64,000 nt of DNA from JBLLJR01 sp047692235 (GTDB taxonomy: Bacteria; Pseudomonadota; Gammaproteobacteria; Enterobacterales; Enterobacteriaceae), in NCBI GenBank assembly GCA_047692235.1, contig JBLLJR010000004.1, positions 100,907-164,906 on the forward strand, given 5' to 3'. Positions 9,990 to 20,376 of this stretch are shown one piece after another (within the stretch, counting starts at the first letter, position 1; every line of letters begins with the position of its first letter). The position numbers and the translations under genes are program-made. The notes below the pieces were generated by a model. The model saw only the letters and a list, made by a program, of their open reading frames with translations, was not told the DNA's origin and searched no databases.

Positions 9990-12860
9990 ATGAAAAAAAT
10001 ATATACTCCTGAAGATTTTGAAAAAAAATTATATTTATATTGGGAAACAAAAGGATATTTCAAACCTAATTATAACCGTAAAAAAAATTTTTGTATAATA
10101 ATGCCACCACCTAATGTAACTGGTACATTACATATAGGTCATGCTTTTCAGCAAATTATTATGGATATTTTAATTAGATATAATCGAATGAAAGGTAAAA
10201 ATACTTTATGGCAAGTAGGAACTGATCATGCTGGTATTGCAACGCAAATTATGATAGAAAGACAGATTTTTAAAAAAGAAAATAAAACAAGAAAAGATTA
10301 CAATCGCACATTTTTTAATAAAAAAATGTGGAAATGGATAAATATATCGAAAAAAATTATTACAAAACAAATGCGTAGACTTGGTGATTCAGTTGATTGG
10401 ACTAGAGAAAAATTTACCTTAGATAATGAAATATCTAAAGCAGTTAATGAAGTATTCATACAAATGTATAAAGAAAAACTTATATATAGAGATAGACGTT
10501 TAGTTAATTGGGATACTAAACTGCAAACTGCTATTTCCGATTTAGAAATAGAGAATAAAGAAATAATTACTAAAATCTATTATATAAAATATAAGTTATC
10601 AGATAACATTAAAACATTAAATAATTTAGATTATATAGTAGTAGCAACTACTAGACCTGAAACAATAATCGGAGATACAGCTCTAGCTGTTAATCCAAAC
10701 GATTATAGGTATAATTATTTAATTAATAAATATGTAATAATTCCTATAATTAATAGAATAATACCTATTATAGGAGATGAATCAATAGATATTAATAAAG
10801 GAACTGGTTGTGTAAAAATTACTCCCGCTCATGATTTTAATGACTTTAATATAGCTAAAAAACATAAACTACCTTTAATTAATATATTAACATTAAGTGG
10901 AAATATTAATAAAAATATAAAAATATTTAATTTTTATAAAAATTCTGAAAAAAATAATTTAGAAAAATATAAAATTCCAAAATTTTTAATAGGATTAAAT
11001 TGTATTAATGCAAGAAAAAAAATAACAGAAAAATTATACAATATTGATTGTATAAATAAAATTTTATCATATAAAACCGTTATTCCATATACAGACAGAA
11101 GTAATACAATTGTTGAACCTATGTTGTTAAATCAATGGTTTGTTAATGTACGAACTTTATCTAAATCAGCTATATTAGCTGTTGAAAAAGAAAAAATAAA
11201 ATTTGTATCCAATCAATATAAAAATATATATTTAAATTGGATGTATAATATTAAAGATTGGTGTATTTCAAGAAATATATGGTGTGGTCATAGAATACCA
11301 GCTTGGTATGATACCAATAATAATGTATACGTTGGTCATAACGAGTTAGAAATTAGGAAAATAAATCAAATAAAAGATACTACCATATTACATCAAGATA
11401 AAGATGTTTTAGATACTTGGTTTTCTTCTGGAATATGGACTTTTGTTTCACTTGGATGGCCTAATAAAACCAAAGAGTTAGAAATATTTCATCCAACTGA
11501 TGTTATAGTTAGTGGTTTTGACATAATATTTTTTTGGATAGCGAGAATGATTATGTTAACTATGCATTTTATTAAAGATAAAACAGGTGCATCACAAATA
11601 CCATTTAAAACAGTTTATATAACTGGTTTAATAAAAGATGAAATAGGTAATAAAATGTCAAAATCTAAAGGGAACATTATAGATCCTATAGATTTAATTG
11701 ATGGTATATCTTTGAAAGATTTATTAAAAAAACGTACTAAAAATTTATTATTACCGCAATTAAAAAATAAAATTATTAAATATACAGTCAAAAAATTTCC
11801 AAATGGTATTAAATCTTATGGTACAGATGCTGTTAGATTTACTTTAGCGTCATTAGCTTCTAAAGGAAGAAATATTCAATTAAACATGAATATATTTGAA
11901 GGATATAGAAATTTTTGTAATAAAATATGGAATGCAAGTAAATTAGTATTTAAACATACAATAAATTATGATTGTGGGTTATTAGGTGAGCAGAAAACAT
12001 TATCTATATCAGACAAATGGATTTTTAATGAACTTAATAATACTATAAAAATATTCAGTGAATATTTGGATAAATATAGATTTGATTTAGCTACATCTGT
12101 TTTATATGAATTTATTTGGAATACATTTTGTGATTGGTATTTAGAATTTGCTAAATTATCAATTAAAAATAATACTAATATAATGCAATTAAGAGGAACA
12201 CGATATACATTAATAAATGTATTAGAATCTATTTTGTTATTAGCTCATCCTATAATTCCATTCATTACAGAAAATATTTGGCAAAATATAAAATTAATAA
12301 AAAAATATAAAATAAAAACTATAATGTTAAGTAATTTTCCTAAATATAGTATAACAAATAAATACACAGAAGATTGTAAAAATTTTAATGTAATTAAAAA
12401 TATAATTATTGTTTTACGTTCAGTTAGATTAGATATGAAATTACCTTTTTCAAAAAAATTAGTAATTTATTTAAAAAATGTGAATGACTCTATTAAATAT
12501 TGTTTAAACGAAAATTTAGTTTTATTAAAAACTGCAAGTAATATTAATAAAATTAAATTTATTAACAATGATGAAGTTATAAATACTAATGATTACATCA
12601 CTAGATTAATTGATGGATTTGAGTTACTTATATATGTAAATCATATAAATAAAAAAAATGAAATATTAAAAATTAATAATAATTTAATTAAGATTAATTA
12701 TGAAATTGAAAGAATTAATAATAAATTAAATAATTCAAACTATATTAATCGTGCTTCAAAATTAATTATTTTAAACGAAATTGATAAACTTAATAAATAT
12801 TATAAATCAAAAATATTTTTTTTAAAACAACAAATAAATATTTGTAGAAATAATAATTGA
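9990..12860 (+). CDS. valS: Valyl-tRNA synthetase
   Basis: Class I synthetase that charges tRNA-Val. The 956-residue protein (E. coli 951) has HIGH at residues 48-51, an editing domain containing TTRPETIIGDTA, the DTWFSSGIWTF segment, and KMSKS near residue 556. The C-terminal zinc-free coiled-coil arm is retained but very lysine- and asparagine-rich. It follows holC with a 20-bp gap, consistent with co-transcription. Confidence 0.98.
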   Translation: MKKIYTPEDFEKKLYLYWETKGYFKPNYNRKKNFCIIMPPPNVTGTLHIGHAFQQIIMDILIRYNRMKGKNTLWQVGTDHAGIATQIMIERQIFKKENKTRKDYNRTFFNKKMWKWINISKKIITKQMRRLGDSVDWTREKFTLDNEISKAVNEVFIQMYKEKLIYRDRRLVNWDTKLQTAISDLEIENKEIITKIYYIKYKLSDNIKTLNNLDYIVVATTRPETIIGDTALAVNPNDYRYNYLINKYVIIPIINRIIPIIGDESIDINKGTGCVKITPAHDFNDFNIAKKHKLPLINILTLSGNINKNIKIFNFYKNSEKNNLEKYKIPKFLIGLNCINARKKITEKLYNIDCINKILSYKTVIPYTDRSNTIVEPMLLNQWFVNVRTLSKSAILAVEKEKIKFVSNQYKNIYLNWMYNIKDWCISRNIWCGHRIPAWYDTNNNVYVGHNELEIRKINQIKDTTILHQDKDVLDTWFSSGIWTFVSLGWPNKTKELEIFHPTDVIVSGFDIIFFWIARMIMLTMHFIKDKTGASQIPFKTVYITGLIKDEIGNKMSKSKGNIIDPIDLIDGISLKDLLKKRTKNLLLPQLKNKIIKYTVKKFPNGIKSYGTDAVRFTLASLASKGRNIQLNMNIFEGYRNFCNKIWNASKLVFKHTINYDCGLLGEQKTLSISDKWIFNELNNTIKIFSEYLDKYRFDLATSVLYEFIWNTFCDWYLEFAKLSIKNNTNIMQLRGTRYTLINVLESILLLAHPIIPFITENIWQNIKLIKKYKIKTIMLSNFPKYSITNKYTEDCKNFNVIKNIIIVLRSVRLDMKLPFSKKLVIYLKNVNDSIKYCLNENLVLLKTASNINKIKFINNDEVINTNDYITRLIDGFELLIYVNHINKKNEILKINNNLIKINYEIERINNKLNNSNYINRASKLIILNEIDKLNKYYKSKIFFLKQQINICRNNN

Positions 12861-13056
12861 TATTTTATGTTTTTATATTATAAATATTTTTAATTAATAT
12901 TAATTAAATATTAAAAAATAATGTAAACTGTTTATATATTAAAAATATAATTTTTATAATATAAAAATATTTTATATATTTTTTAATATTTTTAACTATT
13001 AAAAATAAACTTTTTAAATAAAAACTTAAATATATAATTTATGGATAAATATACTT

Positions 13057-14070
13057 ATGGTTAAATTATTTAAAAAAAATTTATTAAGATTAATGAATTT
13101 AAGTTATGATGAAATTAATTATTTATTAATATTATCAATTAAATTAAAACAACAAAAAGAACATAAAAAAGAAATTAAACAATTATATGGGAAGAATATT
13201 GCACTTATTTTCGAAAAAAACTCAACTCGTACTAGATGTGCTTTTGAAATAGCTGCTTTTGACCAAGGTGCTAATACTACTTATTTAGGTTTAAATGGTA
13301 ATCAAATAAGTAATAAGGAGTCTATTAAAGATACTGCAAGAGTATTAAATAAAATATACGATGGTATTCAATATAGGGGATATTCTCAATTGGTATTAGA
13401 AATATTAGCTAATTATACAAAAATTCCTATATGGAATGGTTTAACTACTGAATTCCATCCAACACAGATATTAGCTGATCTATTAACTATTAAAGAATAT
13501 ATGCCTAAAAAAAAATTTAATCAAATAAAACTAGCATATATAGGAGATACACAAAATAATATTAGTTATTCATTAATGGAAGCGGCAGCTTTAACTGGAC
13601 TAGATCTGCGTTTAATATCACCATATATTTATTGGCCAAATAAAATATTTGTTGATACATGTATAAAAATATCAAAAAAAAAAGGAGGTAATATTACTGT
13701 TACAGAAAATATATGTGATGGTATAAAATATGTAGATTTTATTTATACTGATGTTTGGGTATCTATGGGTGAATCAGAAAAATTATGGAAAAAAAAAATT
13801 TCTTTACTTAAAGAATACCAAGTTAATATGAAATTAATAAATAAAACTAAAAATAAAAATGTAAAATTTTTACATTGTTTACCATCATTCCATGACAATA
13901 ACACAATTATAAGTAAACGTATTATGAATGAATTTAATTTATTTGGAGGAATTGAAGTAACTAATGAAGTTTTTGAATCAAAATATAGTATAGTTTTCGA
14001 ACAATCAGAAAATAGATTACATACAATTAAAGCTATGATAGTATCATCTTTAATTGATGTTTATAAATAA
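13057..14070 (+). CDS. argI: Ornithine carbamoyltransferase
   Basis: Joins carbamoyl phosphate and ornithine to give citrulline in arginine synthesis. At 337 residues it fits the family. Visible are the carbamoyl-phosphate loop NSTRTRCAFE near residue 55, EFHPTQILAD, and FLHCLPSFHD with the catalytic cysteine. Position between valS and pyrB matches E. coli argI. I see no recognisable ARG-box operator in the 196-bp upstream spacer, so arginine repression may be lost (inference). Confidence 0.96.
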   Translation: MVKLFKKNLLRLMNLSYDEINYLLILSIKLKQQKEHKKEIKQLYGKNIALIFEKNSTRTRCAFEIAAFDQGANTTYLGLNGNQISNKESIKDTARVLNKIYDGIQYRGYSQLVLEILANYTKIPIWNGLTTEFHPTQILADLLTIKEYMPKKKFNQIKLAYIGDTQNNISYSLMEAAALTGLDLRLISPYIYWPNKIFVDTCIKISKKKGGNITVTENICDGIKYVDFIYTDVWVSMGESEKLWKKKISLLKEYQVNMKLINKTKNKNVKFLHCLPSFHDNNTIISKRIMNEFNLFGGIEVTNEVFESKYSIVFEQSENRLHTIKAMIVSSLIDVYK

Positions 14071-14165
14071 AATATTTACAAATAATATATAAATTTGGTA
14101 TATTGATACTATTTTAAATAGTAAATTTTTAAACTTAAAAAATTTTATCTATTTTTATTAAAATC

Positions 14166-14170
14166 AAGGT
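14166..14170 (+). promoter_or_regulatory. Ribosome binding site deciding the pyrB start
   Basis: AAGGT lies 8 bases before the ATA at 14179, a normal Shine-Dalgarno spacing. Its placement supports translation starting at or next to that ATA, even though no ATG, GTG or TTG is in frame between the upstream stop at 14122 and the TTG at 14350. Confidence 0.5.
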
Positions 14171-14178
14171 ATATTGAA

Positions 14179-15105
14179 ATAAAAAATCCACTATATAAAA
14201 AACATATAATTTCTATAAATGATTTCAGTAGAAATGAATTAGAATATTTATTAGTTGCTACCAAAAAAATTAAATATTTTGGTTGCTCTAAGTTACTTAA
14301 AAATAAAATTATTGCTAGTTGTTTTTTTGAATCTTCTACTAGAACAAGGTTGTCTTTTGAAGCTGCAATTTACAAATTAGGAGCGTTAATAATAGGATTT
14401 TCTAATATTCAAAACACAGCTTTAAATGGTAAAGGAGAAACATTAGCAGATACTATATCGGTTATTAGTAAATATGTTGATGCTATTATCATAAGACATC
14501 CAAAAGAAGGTGCGGCAAAATTAGCTTCTGAGTTTTCTAACAATAAACCTATCTTTAATGCTGGAGATGGATCTAATCAACATCCTACTCAAACTATATT
14601 AGATATTTTTTCTATTCAAGAAACACAACATCGTTTAGATAATATTAATATAGCTATAATAGGAGATTTAAAATACGGGAGAACTGTTCATTCTTTAGTT
14701 CAAGCTATGATTAAATTTGACAGAAATGTGTTTTATTTTATATCACCAGATAAATTATCTATGCCTGCATGTATATTAAATATGTTAGATCAAAAAAATA
14801 TTAAATATAGTATACATAGTGATATAAAAGATATTATTAAATATTTAGATATTATTTATATGACTAGAATTCAAAAAGAAAGATTAGAAAAATCTGAATT
14901 TGATAGTATAAATAAAAAATTTAAATTAAATATTAATTCCCTAAAGGAAGCACGTAATAATTTAAAAATACTTCATCCGTTACCCAAAATAGATGAAATT
15001 TCATGTGAAGTTGATCATACTCCATATGCATATTATTTTCAACAAGCAGAAAATGGTTTATTTGCTAGACAAGCTCTTTTAGCTAAAGTTTTATCATGTG
15101 AATAA
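14179..15105 (+). CDS. pyrB: Aspartate carbamoyltransferase catalytic chain, non-standard start codon
   Basis: Joins carbamoyl phosphate and aspartate, the committed pyrimidine step. From 14179 the translation reads IKNPLYKKHIISIND, colinear with the first residues of E. coli PyrB (MANPLYQKHIISIND), so ATA at 14179 replaces ATG; an ATT at 14173 is the other candidate. Starting at the first standard codon (TTG, 14350) would delete about 57 conserved residues, including the carbamoyl-phosphate loop ESSTRTRLSF. Also intact are NGKGETLADTI, GDGSNQHPTQTILD, TRIQKERL and LHPLPKIDEI. With the ATA start the length is 308 residues against 311 in E. coli. pyrI follows. Confidence 0.9.
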   Translation: MKNPLYKKHIISINDFSRNELEYLLVATKKIKYFGCSKLLKNKIIASCFFESSTRTRLSFEAAIYKLGALIIGFSNIQNTALNGKGETLADTISVISKYVDAIIIRHPKEGAAKLASEFSNNKPIFNAGDGSNQHPTQTILDIFSIQETQHRLDNINIAIIGDLKYGRTVHSLVQAMIKFDRNVFYFISPDKLSMPACILNMLDQKNIKYSIHSDIKDIIKYLDIIYMTRIQKERLEKSEFDSINKKFKLNINSLKEARNNLKILHPLPKIDEISCEVDHTPYAYYFQQAENGLFARQALLAKVLSCE

Positions 15106-15196
15106 TTTTTTTAATATTAATTAAATTTACATTAGTAAAATATTAAAAATAATATTTATTATAAACAAATTTAAATAATTAAATATAAATGGATTA

Positions 15197-15670
15197 ATGA
15201 TGTTAAATTATGAAAAATTGTATATAAAAACAATTAAAAATGGAACTATAATAGATCATATTCCATACAAAGTTGGTATTAATTTAATATTTATTTGTAA
15301 TATTAATATCTCTAGTATTCGATCTATTATATGTTTAAATTTATTTAGTAAAAAAAATAAAATTAAAGATATATTAAAATTAGATAATTATTTTCTAAAT
15401 AAAGAACAAATTAATAAAATTAAAGTATATGCTACAAATTCAACAATAAATACAATATATAATTATAAAATAGTCAAGAAAAAAATAGCAACTTTGCCAA
15501 AATATGTTGTTGACATAATAGATTGTCCAAATAAAAATTGTATTACTAGAAATGAACCAATATCATCTAAATTTTTAATTACAAATTATATATCTAAAAA
15601 AATATGGAATTGCCAATATTGTGAAAAACAATTTGATCATAAATTTATTGTAAGTAAAAAATTAAAATAA
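15197..15670 (+). CDS. pyrI: Aspartate carbamoyltransferase regulatory chain
   Basis: Allosteric subunit that binds nucleotides and assembles with PyrB. The 157-residue protein (E. coli 153) has the nucleotide-site sequence GTIIDHIP near residue 18 and a complete zinc site: CPNKNC and CQYC supply four cysteines. This indicates that the allosteric ATCase holoenzyme is still made, something many reduced genomes discard. It directly follows pyrB with a 91-bp gap. Confidence 0.93.
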   Translation: MMLNYEKLYIKTIKNGTIIDHIPYKVGINLIFICNINISSIRSIICLNLFSKKNKIKDILKLDNYFLNKEQINKIKVYATNSTINTIYNYKIVKKKIATLPKYVVDIIDCPNKNCITRNEPISSKFLITNYISKKIWNCQYCEKQFDHKFIVSKKLK

Positions 15671-15687
15671 ATATATATTAATTTTTA

Positions 15688-16311
15688 TTAAAATAAATTA
15701 TTAATTAAATGTATATTGTTTATCTTTTGATAATTAATTGTTAATTTAACAGCATTTATAATTGATTTTAAATCATTTAATGATTTATAAAAATTATCAT
15801 TTATAATCAAATAATCATATTCATGATAATGTTTCATTTCTAATGAACTATATGTTATCCTTTCATTTAAATTTTGCTCATTATATTGATCTCGTTTATA
15901 TAACCTTTTGTTTAATTCTTCTATTGATGGAGGCAGTATAAATATACTACAAATATTATTTTTAATTTTTTTTCTTATTGTATTTGCTCCTCTCCAATCT
16001 ATATTAAGCAATACATCAAAACCCATTTTTAATGATTTTTCTATAAACAAACGTGGAGTACCATAATAGTTACCAAATACTTTTTCATACTCTAAAAATT
16101 TATTTTTAGAAATCATATATTTAAATTTTAAAACTGAAACAAAGAAATAATGATTACCATTAATTTCTTTAGGTCTTATATTTCTAGTGGTATATGATAT
16201 TGAAGTTTTTATATTTTTATTATATTTGTATTGTGTAAGCAACTTTGAAATTAAACTAGATTTACCCGCTCCACTTGGAGCAGATATAATAAAAAGTATT
16301 CCTTTGGACAT
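15688..16311 (-). CDS. gmk: Guanylate kinase
   Basis: Phosphorylates GMP to GDP with ATP. The 207-residue protein has the P-loop SAPSGAGKSSL near residues 9-19, the GMP-binding TTRNIRPKEINGNHYFF, and FGNYYGTP followed by the nucleotide-core segment NIDWRGA and IFILPPS. Length equals E. coli Gmk (207). It is convergent with pyrI. Confidence 0.97.
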   Translation of the reverse strand: MSKGILFIISAPSGAGKSSLISKLLTQYKYNKNIKTSISYTTRNIRPKEINGNHYFFVSVLKFKYMISKNKFLEYEKVFGNYYGTPRLFIEKSLKMGFDVLLNIDWRGANTIRKKIKNNICSIFILPPSIEELNKRLYKRDQYNEQNLNERITYSSLEMKHYHEYDYLIINDNFYKSLNDLKSIINAVKLTINYQKINNIHLINNLF

Positions 16312-16588
16312 TTTGTATAAACCTATTTTAATATTTATTTGATAAATATTTAAAGTAACATTTATGATATTAATTTATTTAATATAATTAAATAAAATTT
16401 AATTATATAATAATTTATTTATGTCACATAAATAAAGGTTCTTTCATTTAATTTAATATTTACAATATTAAAATATTTTTATTTTAATAAAAAAATTAAA
16501 AATTTTATATATTAATTTACTCAATGTAAATATCGTATAAATAATTTAATTTTTTTAACAAAAAATTACATTTATTTCAAAATTTAAA

Positions 16589-18331
16589 ATGAATATACAT
16601 AAATTATTATTAAAACAAATTAATAAATTATTAATTAAATCTAAAATTACTTTTATTGATGAAATAAAATTACAAAAATCTTCTAAATTTGAATTTGGTG
16701 ATTATCAAATAAACAGTATAATGTCTATTGCAAATAAAAATCATATTTCGCCTAAAATATTAGCAAATAAAGTAGCAAATATAATACAATATTGTACGAT
16801 GATAAAGAAAATTGATGTTATTGACCCAGGATTTATAAATATTTTTTTAAATGTAGATGTAATATCTATATTTATTAATAAAATTTTTTATTCTAAAAAT
16901 ATTGGAATTATAAATTCTATAAAAAAACAAACCATAGTAGTAGATTATTCATCTCCAAATATTGCTAAAGAAATGCATGTAGGTCATATGAGATCTACAA
17001 TAATAGGTGATGCATTTGTTAGAATATCAGAATTTTTAGGACACAAAGTAATTAGATCTAATCATATTGGAGATTGGGGTACACAATTTGGTATGTTAAT
17101 TGCATATATCATAAAAAATAATATCAATATTTTCATGTCTAAAATATCAATAAATGATATTAATAAATTTTATAAAAAAGCAAAAAAAAATTATGATATA
17201 GATCATAATTTTTCTAAATTATCTAAAAATTATGTTGTAAAATTACAAAATGGTGATAAATATTGCCAAAAAATTTGGCAACATATTGTTAATTTAACAA
17301 TTAATCATAATAATATTATATATAATAAATTAAATATAACTTTAAAAAACTCTGATATTATGGGTGAAAGTTTTTATAAAGATGATTTATTTAATATAAT
17401 TAAAGATTTAAAAAAAAAAAAGATAGCCAAAACACATAACAAATCTGTAGTAGTTATTCTAGATGAATTTAAAAATAAAAATAATGAATCTATGGGAATA
17501 ATTATTAAAAAATATGATGGAGCATATTTGTATGCTACAACAGATATTGCATGTATTAAATACAGATGTAAAATTTTAAAAGCAAATAGAATTATTTATT
17601 ATGTTGATAACAGACAAAGTCAACATTTAAAAACTATATGGACAATTGCTAGAAAAGCTAAATATATATCTAAAAGTGTATCTTTAGAACACCATATGTT
17701 TGGTATGATGTTAAATAAATTAGGTAAACCATTTAAAACTCGTGAAGGAAAAACAATTAAGTTAATAAATTTATTGAATGAATCAATAAAACGTGCTCGT
17801 AAATTTATAATTAAAAAAAATCCAAATACAAATTATAAAAATTTAAATGAAATTGCTAAAATAATTGGAATTGGAGCAATAAAATATTCTGACTTGTCAA
17901 AAAATCGTACTACTAACTATATTTTTAATTGGGATAAAATACTTACATTAGAAGGAAATACTTCTCCTTACATACAATATGCATACTCTAGAATAATATC
18001 TATTATTAATAAAAATAATATTTTTTATAAAAATAATTTTTTTAATGAATTAATTAAATTAGAAACAATTTATGAAATTAAATTATCTATTCATATATTA
18101 CAATTTGAAGAAACAATTATAAATATATTTATTTATGGTATGCCACATTTATTATGTAATTATTTATATGAATTATCTGTATTATTTTCTATTTTTTATG
18201 AAAAATGCCCTATTTTACAAGCAAAAACAAAAAAAAATATAAACAGTAGATTAAAATTATCTATATTAACTTCCAGAGTTTTAAAAAAGGGGTTAAATTT
18301 ATTAGGAATAGAAACTACAGAAAAAATGTAA
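16589..18331 (+). CDS. argS: Arginyl-tRNA synthetase
   Basis: Class I enzyme that charges tRNA-Arg. The 580-residue protein (E. coli 577) has DYSSPNIAKEMHVGHMRST with the HIGH-type motif near residue 130, NHIGDWGTQFGML, the tRNA-binding N-terminal domain, and a C-terminal DALR anticodon-binding domain. The degenerate KMSKS region (KPFKTREGKTIKL) is typical for ArgRS. It stands alone and converges on asd. Confidence 0.97.
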   Translation: MNIHKLLLKQINKLLIKSKITFIDEIKLQKSSKFEFGDYQINSIMSIANKNHISPKILANKVANIIQYCTMIKKIDVIDPGFINIFLNVDVISIFINKIFYSKNIGIINSIKKQTIVVDYSSPNIAKEMHVGHMRSTIIGDAFVRISEFLGHKVIRSNHIGDWGTQFGMLIAYIIKNNINIFMSKISINDINKFYKKAKKNYDIDHNFSKLSKNYVVKLQNGDKYCQKIWQHIVNLTINHNNIIYNKLNITLKNSDIMGESFYKDDLFNIIKDLKKKKIAKTHNKSVVVILDEFKNKNNESMGIIIKKYDGAYLYATTDIACIKYRCKILKANRIIYYVDNRQSQHLKTIWTIARKAKYISKSVSLEHHMFGMMLNKLGKPFKTREGKTIKLINLLNESIKRARKFIIKKNPNTNYKNLNEIAKIIGIGAIKYSDLSKNRTTNYIFNWDKILTLEGNTSPYIQYAYSRIISIINKNNIFYKNNFFNELIKLETIYEIKLSIHILQFEETIINIFIYGMPHLLCNYLYELSVLFSIFYEKCPILQAKTKKNINSRLKLSILTSRVLKKGLNLLGIETTEKM

Positions 18332-18343
18332 TTAAATTTATAT

Positions 18344-18372
18344 TTAAATATATAATAAAATTATATATTTAA
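18344..18372. terminator. A/T hairpin between convergent argS and asd
   Basis: A perfect 13-bp inverted repeat (18344-18356 and 18360-18372) with a 3-base loop, 12 bases after the argS stop. Its place at a convergent junction suggests a bidirectional terminator or 3'-end stabiliser, although it is all A/T and lacks a GC clamp. Confidence 0.4.
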
Positions 18373-18465
18373 TGAATAAATATAGATAGTATATATTTTG
18401 ATTAAAATATTAAAATAATTTTAATTAAAAAAAGTAATTATATTTATTTGTAAATTTAAAAAATA

Positions 18466-19569
18466 TTATTTTGTTAATTGTGATAACATTCTACGTAAAG
18501 GCTCAGCAGCTCCCCATAATAATTGATCACCAACAGTGAATGCAGAAATATATTTTCTACCCATATTTAATTTACGTATACGACCAACTGGTATTTTTAA
18601 AGTGCTAGTTACCGCAGTAGGGGTAAGATGATTAATGGATGATTCTTTATCATTTGGTACAACAATTATCCAATCATTATAACTTTTTAATATATATTCA
18701 ATTTCATTTATTGAAATATCTTTGTTTAACTTTAAAGTAAAAGCTTGACTATGACAACGTAAAGATCCTACTCTTATACATAATCCATCAATAAAAATTG
18801 TCTTTCTAGAATTTAAAATTTTATTAGTTTCTGCTTGACCTTTCCATTCCTCTTTACTTTGTCCATTTTTTAGTTTTTTATCTATCCAAGGAAGTAAACT
18901 ACAAAAAAGAGGGGCACCAAAATTATCAGTTGGAAAATTTTTATTTTTTGTTATACTTGTTATTATTTGCTCTATTTTCAAAATTGAAAATTTAGGATCT
19001 TTTAATAATTTATCAATTTTGTTATACAAAAAACTAATTTGCATTAATAATTCATACATATGTTTAGCTCCACCTCCAGAAGCTGCTTGATATGTAGAAA
19101 CTGATACCCATTCTACAAGATTTTTAGCAAATAAACCTCCTAAAGACATTAACATTAAACTAACTGTACAATTACCCCCAACAAAAGTTTTAATTCCTTT
19201 ATTTAAGCCTTGTTCAATTATGTGTTGATTTACAGGATCTAAAACAATTATAGAATCATTGTTCATTCTTAAATAAGATGAGGCATCAATCCAATATCCA
19301 TTCCATCCTATAGATCTAAGTTTAAAATATATTTTTTTAGTATAATTTTCCCCTTGGCAAGTAATTATTATATCTAATGAATTTAATATTTCTAAATTAT
19401 TAGAATTTTGTATATAATAATAATAATTATTAATTATAAAAGTTTTACCATATATTGATGTTGAAAAAAAAGTTGGATTAATAAAATCAAAATCTCGTTC
19501 TTCTATCATACGTTGAATTAACACAGAGCCTACCATGCCTCTCCAACCGATAAAACCAACGTTTTTCAT
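18466..19569 (-). CDS. asd: Aspartate-semialdehyde dehydrogenase
   Basis: Reduces aspartyl phosphate to aspartate semialdehyde, the branch point for lysine, diaminopimelate, threonine and methionine. The 367-residue protein equals E. coli Asd in length. The NADP-binding start (VGFIGWRGMVGSVL) and the catalytic cysteine in VGGNCTVSLMLMSLGG near residue 135 are present, as are the substrate-binding RVGSLRCHSQAFT and GRKYISAFTVGDQLLWGAAEP. It is divergent from yhgN, as expected for the neighbourhood. Confidence 0.97.
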   Translation of the reverse strand: MKNVGFIGWRGMVGSVLIQRMIEERDFDFINPTFFSTSIYGKTFIINNYYYYIQNSNNLEILNSLDIIITCQGENYTKKIYFKLRSIGWNGYWIDASSYLRMNNDSIIVLDPVNQHIIEQGLNKGIKTFVGGNCTVSLMLMSLGGLFAKNLVEWVSVSTYQAASGGGAKHMYELLMQISFLYNKIDKLLKDPKFSILKIEQIITSITKNKNFPTDNFGAPLFCSLLPWIDKKLKNGQSKEEWKGQAETNKILNSRKTIFIDGLCIRVGSLRCHSQAFTLKLNKDISINEIEYILKSYNDWIIVVPNDKESSINHLTPTAVTSTLKIPVGRIRKLNMGRKYISAFTVGDQLLWGAAEPLRRMLSQLTK

Positions 19570-19776
19570 GTATTAAATTCCTTATTTTTTTATTTTTTAT
19601 TAAAAATTTAATTATACTAAAAAAAACTTTATAAAAAGTGATGTTTATATCATATATAAAATATATTTAATTTTTTATTAAATTTTATATAAAAATATAT
19701 TACAATTTCTTATTTAGTTTAATTTTGTATTAAAAATTTTTTATTTATTTAAACATTTAACTATTTGGAAAATACA

Positions 19777-20376
19777 GTGAATAGTATAATATCAGATGCA
19801 GTTTTGTTATTTTTAATAATAGATCCATTAGGAAATTTACCTATATTTATGTCAACATTAAAACATTTACATCCAAACCGTAGGTTAGCAATAATAATAC
19901 GGGAAATGCTCATATCATTATTTATAATGACTGCATTTTTATTTTTTGGAGAAAATATTTTATCGTTCATTAATATAAAAACTGAAATAGTTTCTATTGC
20001 TGGAGGAGTAATTTTATTTTTAATTTCTATGCAAATGATATTTTTATCAAAAAAAGAAAAAAATAACTCTTTATTAGAAAATAAAGAACCTTTTTTAATT
20101 CCTTTATCTATGCCTCTTATAGCTGGTCCATCTGTATTAGCAACATTAATGTCATTATCTAATAAGTATCAATATCACAATATGCAATATTTATTTTTAT
20201 CCTTATTTATTGCTTGGCTAGTGTCATCATTAATATTGATGCTATCAAATGTTTTTTTATATTTATTAAGTAATAAAGGTATTGAGATTTTAGAAAAATT
20301 AATGGGATTGGTATTAATTATGATATCTATACAAATGTTTTTAGGAGGATTAAAATATTTTTTAATATGTAAATAA
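19777..20376 (+). CDS. yhgN: MarC-family inner membrane protein YhgN
   Basis: A six-helix integral membrane protein of the MarC/UPF0056 family, role uncertain (often suggested to be transport). It matches E. coli YhgN across its length: IIDPLGNLPIFMS near the N-terminus, LSMPLIAGPSVLATLM centrally, and LEKLMGLVLIMISIQMFLGG at the end. I place the start at GTG 19777 because the following NSIISDAVLL aligns with the E. coli N-terminus and a GGAAAA precedes it; an in-frame TTG at 19765 is possible. asd is its neighbour in E. coli too. Confidence 0.9.
   Translation: MNSIISDAVLLFLIIDPLGNLPIFMSTLKHLHPNRRLAIIIREMLISLFIMTAFLFFGENILSFINIKTEIVSIAGGVILFLISMQMIFLSKKEKNNSLLENKEPFLIPLSMPLIAGPSVLATLMSLSNKYQYHNMQYLFLSLFIAWLVSSLILMLSNVFLYLLSNKGIEILEKLMGLVLIMISIQMFLGGLKYFLICK

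Noticed and set aside
14350..15105. pyrB as a truncated gene starting at TTG 14350
   Set aside because: About 57 further in-frame codons upstream match the PyrB N-terminus, including the substrate-binding loop, so the gene is full length with a non-standard start.
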